Below are positions 56,328-64,000 of a stretch of 64,000 bases of DNA, piece by piece (position 1 is the stretch's first letter; each line of letters starts with the position of its first letter). This stretch comes from Bordetella bronchialis. GTDB taxonomy: Bacteria > Pseudomonadota > Gammaproteobacteria > Burkholderiales > Burkholderiaceae_B. The DNA lies in contig NZ_CP016170.1 in NCBI RefSeq assembly GCF_001676705.1, forward strand, positions 5,332,001 through 5,396,000, written 5' to 3'. Both the position numbers and the translations under genes were made by a program. Below the pieces are notes generated by a model. The model was not told where the DNA came from and did no database searches. It worked only from the letters and a program-made list of their open reading frames with translations.

Positions 56328-56463
56328 GGCATTCCTTGAAAAATCCAAGCCGTCGATTTTACCCGCCGGGCCGTCCCGGCCGTACGGCCGCGCAGGGTTT
56401 GCCCGCCCGGGGACGGGTCGCGCGCGCCTGGGGCGGGCCCGTCCGCGCGGCGGATGGAGGCGC

Positions 56464-57552
56464 TCATTCGCCCGCATTCTTGTAGTCCTGGCGCGGCCGA
56501 TAAGGTGCTGCATCGATATGGTGCTTGCGCATCAAGGCCCAGAATGCCCGCCGGTGCTTGGCCGACGCGCGCGCGGCGCGCGCCACGTTGCCGGCGTGGC
56601 GCGACAAGGCCGTGCGGACATAGTCGCGCTCGAAACTGTCCACCACACGTGACTTGGCGATGCGAAAGGGCTCGTCGGGATGCACGCGCGGCGCCGCCTG
56701 GATGGCGAGCAGGCTGCTATCGATGGCTTCCCGGGACAAGCGCGGCCGCGCGTCGCCGCGCGGCGCCCGGGCTTCGCAATGAAACAGCGACCGCCTGGCG
56801 GTGGCGGCCGCCGCCGCGACCGGCCAGGCGCCGGCGTCGCCATTCGGGTAATGCGTCGTCGGCTCTTGAAATGCCTGGCCCACCGCCGAGCCCGGGACGG
56901 CACCGGGCGCCGATGCGACGGCCGCACGCCGGTACGGGTCCATCGCGGCATCTTCCGGCACGCAGTGGCCCAAAGGCGCCGGGGCGCCGCGCGGGCCGCG
57001 ATATCCCTGCGGCGGCCGCGCCCCATCAGCCGGCGGATATCCCTCGCCGCCCGCAGGCGGGCCACCGGCCCCCAGGCCTGCCTGCGCTTCGCTTCCGGCT
57101 GGACGGCGCCCCGCCACGCGGTCCACCCGCACACGCAGCTCTTCCGGGCACAAGGGATCGCGCACGAAATCGCACATGCCGAGCGCCAGCAGATCCTGGA
57201 CGGCCGCCGCCTTGAGCCCGCGCGCCAGCCCGATCAGCGGCGTACGCAGGCCGCCCCTGGCGCAGGAAAGCGCGGTGCGCGTCCAGCCCAGGGTGTCGGG
57301 CGCAACGGGCAGCAGGCAGGCGTCGAAGCGGCACAGCGACATTGCGAGGCGCGCCAGCGACTGGGCGGCCGCCGGCGCCCCGGCATAGGCGCTAGCCGCG
57401 CCATTGGCGACGACGACCGGCGCGCCATCGTCCAGGTCGACCGCATGCAGCCTGACGCGCGCCATATGGCCCGCATGGCGCTGCATCCAGGTGTCCATCC
57501 AGCCGGCATGCGCCGGCACCATGAGCACGCCGCAATCTAGCGTTTCGCGCAT
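56464..57552 (-). CDS. Regulator with degenerate receiver domain and Fis-type HTH, no AAA+ domain
   Basis: A 362-residue protein I cannot name. Residues 1-150 look like a response-regulator receiver that has lost its chemistry: the phospho-acceptor strand reads DACLLPVAP, with Pro82 where Asp is expected, and the usual K-P pair reads RDPL, with Asp132 for Lys. Residues 150-290 are a Gly/Pro/Ala-rich linker. The C-terminus (about 296-352) is a Fis-type helix-turn-helix of the NtrC/GlrR kind ([20 protein letters not shown] then [19 protein letters not shown]). The sigma-54 AAA+ domain normally between is absent. The ATG at 57552 has a strong GGAAGGAG site. It lies between the PepSY gene and hemE on one strand. 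Confidence 0.7.
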   Translation of the reverse strand: MRETLDCGVLMVPAHAGWMDTWMQRHAGHMARVRLHAVDLDDGAPVVVANGAASAYAGAPAAAQSLARLAMSLCRFDACLLPVAPDTLGWTRTALSCARGGLRTPLIGLARGLKAAAVQDLLALGMCDFVRDPLCPEELRVRVDRVAGRRPAGSEAQAGLGAGGPPAGGEGYPPADGARPPQGYRGPRGAPAPLGHCVPEDAAMDPYRRAAVASAPGAVPGSAVGQAFQEPTTHYPNGDAGAWPVAAAAATARRSLFHCEARAPRGDARPRLSREAIDSSLLAIQAAPRVHPDEPFRIAKSRVVDSFERDYVRTALSRHAGNVARAARASAKHRRAFWALMRKHHIDAAPYRPRQDYKNAGE

Positions 57553-57666
57553 CGCTACTCCTTCCTGTTTGGGGGAAGCAGCAAGCCTAGATAACGCCGT
57601 TTCGAGCGGCAATTCGCAAAGTCCACACTGCGGCTTATACGTAAGGGTAAGCGCGCAGGAACCGTC

Positions 57667-58836
57667 TCAAGCCTTGGCGCCCTCTGCCCAGGCGCGATGA
57701 CGGGCTTCGATTTCCGCGATGCGGGCCGCCGCGGACTTGCGGCGGGCGAACCATAGGTAGAGTCCGCTGCCGAGCACGATGATGGTGATCACATCCAGCA
57801 CGGCCCAGATGATCTTCAATGGCATGCCGGCATAGTCGCCGAAGTGCAGCGGCCGCGACACTTCCAGCGCGCGCAGGTACCACGGCATTTCCAGCGCCGC
57901 CGACAAGGCGCCCGAGCGCGCATCCACCAGCACGGGGCTGAACAGCCGCGACGTCAGCGCGGTGTCGCCATTGAGCCACAGGAAATAGTGATACGGGCTG
58001 CCGAACCGGTTGCCCGGGAAGGTCACCGTGTTCACCTTCATGCCGGGCTGGGCCTGCGCCGCGATCCGGTAGGCGGCATCCAGGGAGCTGAGTTCGCCCA
58101 GCTGGGGGGTCGACTGGCCCTGGTACGGTGCCAGCAGCGTCTGCATCGCCGTAGCTTGCCAGTACTTGAACATCGGCGTCGACAGCTCGTTGATGACGCC
58201 GGTGAACCCGACGACGAAGGCCCAGCCCAGGGTGACCACGCCCAGCAGGTTATGCAGGTCCAGCCATTTGATGCGCGCGGAGCGGTCGGCGCGCACGCTG
58301 CCGAAGGGAATCTTCTTCATATAGGGCGCGTAAAGCACCACCCCCGAGACCACGGCGACACAGAACAGCAGGCCCATGAATCCCAGGAAGAGCTCGCCCG
58401 CCAGGCCGGCGAACATGTCGACATGCAGGTGCAGCATGATCTCCATGAAGCCGTGCCCCTCCTGCTCGGCTGCCGGAAACTGCTTGAGCAGCTCCCCGGT
58501 GTGCGCGTCGAAGCGCAGGCGATGCGCCATGTCGTCATTGCCGGGCTGCGGATTCATGCCGATCAGGATCTGCGGATCCTCATCGTCGATGTACAGGAAC
58601 TCGATGGATTCCTGGGGATACAGCCGCTTGCTCTCCGCCACCACGGCATCCAGGCTGACCCTCGGCGTGCCGGACGCGACCTCGGCATACGGCTTGGCGT
58701 CGTCCAGCCAGTGCTCGATTTCATGCGTGAAGATCAATGGCAGGCCGGTCAGGCACAGCATCAGCAGGAAAACGGTGCAGACCAGGCTGCTCCATTTGTG
58801 AATTTCAAACCAGGCCTTGAGGGACAGTTTCCCCAT
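57667..58836 (-). CDS. PepSY-associated transmembrane protein (probable iron-linked reductase)
   Basis: A 389-residue inner-membrane protein with four main membrane helices: about 17-38 (SSLVCTVFLLMLCLTGLPLI), 148-170, 195-215 and 340-365. Histidines at helix ends (IHKWSS, HLHVDMFAG, DLHNLLGV, RPLHFGDYAG) could ligate haem. PepSY-like domains face the periplasm. Relatives are often encoded beside TonB siderophore receptors and are thought to reduce ferric siderophores at the inner membrane. A Fur-like box 30 bp upstream supports iron control. No receptor gene adjoins here, so the partner is unknown. Confidence 0.85.
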   Translation of the reverse strand: MGKLSLKAWFEIHKWSSLVCTVFLLMLCLTGLPLIFTHEIEHWLDDAKPYAEVASGTPRVSLDAVVAESKRLYPQESIEFLYIDDEDPQILIGMNPQPGNDDMAHRLRFDAHTGELLKQFPAAEQEGHGFMEIMLHLHVDMFAGLAGELFLGFMGLLFCVAVVSGVVLYAPYMKKIPFGSVRADRSARIKWLDLHNLLGVVTLGWAFVVGFTGVINELSTPMFKYWQATAMQTLLAPYQGQSTPQLGELSSLDAAYRIAAQAQPGMKVNTVTFPGNRFGSPYHYFLWLNGDTALTSRLFSPVLVDARSGALSAALEMPWYLRALEVSRPLHFGDYAGMPLKIIWAVLDVITIIVLGSGLYLWFARRKSAAARIAEIEARHRAWAEGAKA

Positions 58837-58866
58837 GCTGTCGAACTCCGTCCGCGTCGCGAAGTT

Positions 58867-58885
58867 AATAATAAGAATCTATCTC
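58867..58885 (-). promoter_or_regulatory. Fur-box-like sequence upstream of the PepSY gene
   Basis: AATAATAAGAATCTATCTC matches the 19-bp Fur consensus at 13 positions, ending 30 bp before the PepSY start codon. Iron-dependent repression is inferred from this match and the protein family. Confidence 0.5.
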
Positions 58886-59102
58886 AATATTGTACCCATT
58901 TGTGCGCATCCGGTCGCAATGGTGCAAACGTGGTCCATATTCTTGGTGCTTTTCGCGCCCCTCCGGATAGACCATCATGGGCGGCATGAACCCGGCTGCC
59001 GCCAAGCGGGCCCGCAGTACAACGTCGCCCTTCCTAGGACCAGACCCGGCTTGCGGGCAGGCGGCCGCCTCCTTGCAAACCCATCCGCGTAGAGGACACA
59101 CC

Positions 59103-59582
59103 ATGAGCCAACGCCTGAACTACTACAAGCTGAGCGCCGAACTGGCCAAGAAGTACACCGAATTCAGCGTGGCGCTGAAAAAGCGCCCCGTCGTGGAGGA
59201 ACTCGGCCACCTGGTGACACTGCGCGCATCGCAGATGAACGGCTGCGTGTTCTGCGTGGACATGCATGTCAAGGAGGGCCGCATCCATGGCGAGCGGGAG
59301 CTGCGCCAGCACCATGTGGCCATCTGGTGGGAATCGCCTTTGTTCATCGACCGGGAGAAGGCCGCGCTGGCCTGGACGGAGATCGTCACGCGGTTGCCGG
59401 CCCACGGTATTCCCGAAGAGGCCTACCAGCAGGCGCTCGCGCACTTCAGCGAAGAGGAGCTGTCCGACCTGACATTCCTGGTCGTCGGCATCAACGGCTG
59501 GAACCGCCTGGGCGTCGCCTTCCTGCCGGTCCCGGGCTCCGCGGACGAGCTGTATGGCCTGACCAAGGCCGGCCTGAAATAG
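59103..59582 (+). CDS. Carboxymuconolactone decarboxylase / AhpD-like protein
   Basis: A 159-residue helical protein of the alkylhydroperoxidase D family. The redox pair is in RASQMNGCVFCVDMHVKEG (C-x-x-C with following His), the AhpD core that can reduce peroxides using an electron donor. LVVGINGWNRLGVAF near the C-terminus is also typical. The ATG at 59103 follows AGAGGACACACC. It is divergent from the PepSY gene and convergent with atpC. Whether it acts as a peroxidase or something else cannot be told; no oxidative-stress site is obvious in the 266-bp gap upstream. Confidence 0.87.
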   Translation: MSQRLNYYKLSAELAKKYTEFSVALKKRPVVEELGHLVTLRASQMNGCVFCVDMHVKEGRIHGERELRQHHVAIWWESPLFIDREKAALAWTEIVTRLPAHGIPEEAYQQALAHFSEEELSDLTFLVVGINGWNRLGVAFLPVPGSADELYGLTKAGLK

Positions 59583-59633
59583 GCAGACGCCCGCGTCCGC
59601 TGCACGGCAGCCAGGCGCCCGCCCGAATCCGGG

Positions 59634-59670
59634 AAAAAAAGGCCAGGCGATCGCCTGGCCTTTCTGTCTT
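59634..59670. terminator. Bidirectional terminator between AhpD-like gene and atpC
   Basis: A 20-bp perfect palindrome, GGCCAGGCGATCGCCTGGCC (59641-59660), has seven A on its left and TTTCTGTCTT on its right. It can end the plus-strand AhpD-like transcript and the minus-strand atp operon alike. The remaining 141 bp to atpC hold nothing recognisable. Confidence 0.9.
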
Positions 59671-59811
59671 CATCGCGGGAAAGTCCACGGACATTCCCGA
59701 CCGCCGTATCGCGGTTGGCCGCGACGCCGCGGGAATCGCCCAGGGCCGCTCCGCACGGGACGGCAAGAGCGGCCGCGGCCCCGCCAGCAAGCGCCGGCGG
59801 GCATGCGCGCC

Positions 59812-60240
59812 TTAGTGGCGACGCCCCGGGGCGGCCCGCAGGCGACGCGCGGCAACCGCCTGCGCCGCCAGCATGGCGAGCTCCGCTTCCACCACGGCGA
59901 TGTCCGCCTTGTCCTTGGCGTTGCGCAAGGCCTCTTCCGCCTTCTGGCGGGCAGCCTCGGCCTTGGCTTCGTCCAGGTCGGCCGCGCGTATGGCCGTATC
60001 GGCCAGCACGGTGACGCTGCCGGGCTGCACCTCCAGGATGCCGCCGGCGACAAAGACGTTCTCTTCGCTATTGTCCTCGCGGACGATCTTCAACGTACCC
60101 GGGCGGATTCGCGAGATCAGCGGGGTGTGGCCGGGCAGGATGCCCAGCTCGCCCGCTTCGCCAGGCAGAACCACGAACTTCGCCTCGCCGGTGAAGATCG
60201 CCGCTTCCGCGCTGACCACGTCGACATGCAGGGTAGCCAT
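59812..60240 (-). CDS. atpC: ATP synthase F1 subunit epsilon
   Basis: Central-stalk subunit, 142 residues, inhibitory and coupling role. N-terminal beta-sandwich with [20 protein letters not shown] then [18 protein letters not shown], and a C-terminal helical hairpin (about 90-138) rich in Ala/Lys/Glu. It is the last gene of the operon, 9 bp after atpD. Confidence 0.97.
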   Translation of the reverse strand: MATLHVDVVSAEAAIFTGEAKFVVLPGEAGELGILPGHTPLISRIRPGTLKIVREDNSEENVFVAGGILEVQPGSVTVLADTAIRAADLDEAKAEAARQKAEEALRNAKDKADIAVVEAELAMLAAQAVAARRLRAAPGRRH

Positions 60241-60249
60241 ATCGGATCC

Positions 60250-61725
<1,476 letters not shown>

Positions 61726-62625
61726 TCAAACGGCGGCGGCGCCCCCCACGATTTCCGAAATTTCCTTGGTGATCGCGGCCTGGCGGGTCTTGTTGTAGAC
61801 CAGTTGCAGATCGCCGATCACTTTCTTGGCGTTGTCCGAGGCGGCCTTCATGGCCACCATGCGGGCAGATTGTTCCGAGGCCATGTTTTCGGCCACGGCC
61901 TGGAACAGCACGCCTTCGACATAACGTTGCAGCAGATCGTCGATGACCGTGCGGGCGTCGGGTTCGTAGATGTAGTCCCAGCTGTATTCGCTCTTCAGTG
62001 CGGCGGTGGTTTCGCCGGCATGGAAGGGATCTTCCAGGTCGCCGCTGGGCAGCGGCAGCAGGCGCAGCATCACCGGCTCTTGCTTCATCGTGTTGACGAA
62101 GCGCGTGGTGGCGACATACAGCTCGTCGATACGACCGTCCAGGTAGGCATCCAGCTGCACCTTGATGGCGCCCAGCAGGCGATCCAGGTGGGGCTGGTCG
62201 CCCAGGCCGACTTCCTGCGACACCAGGTTTGCGCTGATACGGGTCAGCAGCCCCAGGCCCTTGTTGCCCAGCGCCGTGAACTGCACCTTGACGCCGCGCT
62301 CCTGGAATTCCTTGAGCTTGGCCAGCGTCACGCGCGAAACGTTGGTATTCAGGCCGCCGCACAGGCCCTTGTCGGTGGTCACCAGCACCACGCCAACCGC
62401 CTTGACCTGCTCGCGCTCGATCAGGTAGGGGTGGCTGTATTCCGGATTGGCCTGCATCAGGTGCGACGCGATGGCGCGCACCTTGGTGGCGTAGGGCCGG
62501 CCCGCGCGCATCCGTTCCTGCGCCTTGCGCATCTTGGACGCGGCGACCATTTCCATCGCCTTGGTGATCTTGCGCGTGTTCTGCACGCTCTTGATCTTGG
62601 TACGGATTTCCTTGATTCCGGGCAT
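61726..62625 (-). CDS. atpG: ATP synthase F1 subunit gamma
   Basis: Rotor shaft, 299 residues. The N-terminal helix starts [20 protein letters not shown], followed by [16 protein letters not shown], and the C-terminal helix contains [19 protein letters not shown] and [20 protein letters not shown], all diagnostic. The Rossmann-like middle includes [16 protein letters not shown]. The 105-bp gap to atpA has small GC hairpins (about 62651-62706) without U-tracts, possibly affecting transcript stability. Confidence 0.99.
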   Translation of the reverse strand: MPGIKEIRTKIKSVQNTRKITKAMEMVAASKMRKAQERMRAGRPYATKVRAIASHLMQANPEYSHPYLIEREQVKAVGVVLVTTDKGLCGGLNTNVSRVTLAKLKEFQERGVKVQFTALGNKGLGLLTRISANLVSQEVGLGDQPHLDRLLGAIKVQLDAYLDGRIDELYVATTRFVNTMKQEPVMLRLLPLPSGDLEDPFHAGETTAALKSEYSWDYIYEPDARTVIDDLLQRYVEGVLFQAVAENMASEQSARMVAMKAASDNAKKVIGDLQLVYNKTRQAAITKEISEIVGGAAAV

Positions 62626-62730
62626 TGCGCTTTCCTGGTGAGACGGTCGGCGGTGGAGCCTTCACTCCATCCGCCCTGCAGGCCGGGCGCGCCCTAGGGC
62701 GCCCGCCGACCTCATCACAGTCAAAATGTC

Positions 62731-64000
<1,270 letters not shown>

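Noticed and set aside
62651..62706. GC hairpins between atpA and atpG as a terminator
   Set aside because: No U-tract follows and the genes belong to a single well-known operon; at most an RNA-stability element.

Overview
This 64 kb window is high-GC chromosomal DNA from a betaproteobacterium of the Alcaligenaceae, most likely Bordetella or a close relative such as Achromobacter. The main grounds are a Bug-family (TctC) solute receptor, the ubiE / Tim44-like / ubiJ / ubiB gene order, a roughly 1,320-residue DUF3683-type FAD/Fe-S oxidase, and overall codon use. The genus is an inference from gene content. I see no rRNA, tRNA, CRISPR array, prophage or complete insertion sequence. Almost every base belongs to ordinary housekeeping or accessory metabolic genes, and the edges cut metH (left) and atpA (right).

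Layout, left half. Positions 1-6100 are a cobalamin module: B12-dependent methionine synthase (metH, partial, minus strand), a divergent cobalamin riboswitch, a BtuB-like TonB receptor and a BtuF-like binding protein. Then come thiG-thiD, a Pcm-like methyltransferase, hldC, a diiron acyl-ACP-desaturase-like protein, and the ubiquinone cluster ubiB, ubiJ, a Tim44-like membrane protein and ubiE (all minus). phoB-phoR and serA follow on plus. A LysR gene is divergent from a VOC protein followed by pxpB-pxpC-pxpA (5-oxoproline hydrolysis). A 557-bp non-coding stretch after pxpA holds a T-free C-rich tract and a 202-bp element bounded by 35-bp inverted repeats. A GntR regulator, the giant FAD/Fe-S oxidase, a YqaA protein, ilvA and a LysR regulator complete this half.

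Layout, middle. 31.3-36.1 kb is a compact catabolic module: cupin, Bug receptor, class III CoA-transferase and acyl-CoA dehydrogenase, with an IclR regulator and a palindromic operator in front. This fits import of a carboxylate, CoA activation and alpha,beta-oxidation. After apt, a LysR gene is divergent from an aspartoacylase-like deacylase, a four-gene oligopeptide-type ABC transporter without its binding protein, an alpha/beta hydrolase and an M20 peptidase. This looks like uptake and deacylation/hydrolysis of an N-acyl amino acid or peptide-like substrate. On minus, a nitrate/sulfonate/taurine-type ABC transporter with two different permeases is followed by a type-B carboxylesterase.

Layout, right. 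rep, priA, hemE, a Fis-type regulator with a degenerate receiver domain and a PepSY-TM protein with a Fur-like box all lie on minus. An AhpD-like protein (plus) converges on the end of the ATP synthase operon (atpA-atpG-atpD-atpC, minus) across a strong bidirectional terminator. The least ordinary items are the inverted-repeat element at 22666-22867, the receiver-plus-Fis protein at 56464-57552, the lower-GC priA/hemE gap carrying an exact DnaA box, and the two poorly defined catabolic/transport modules.
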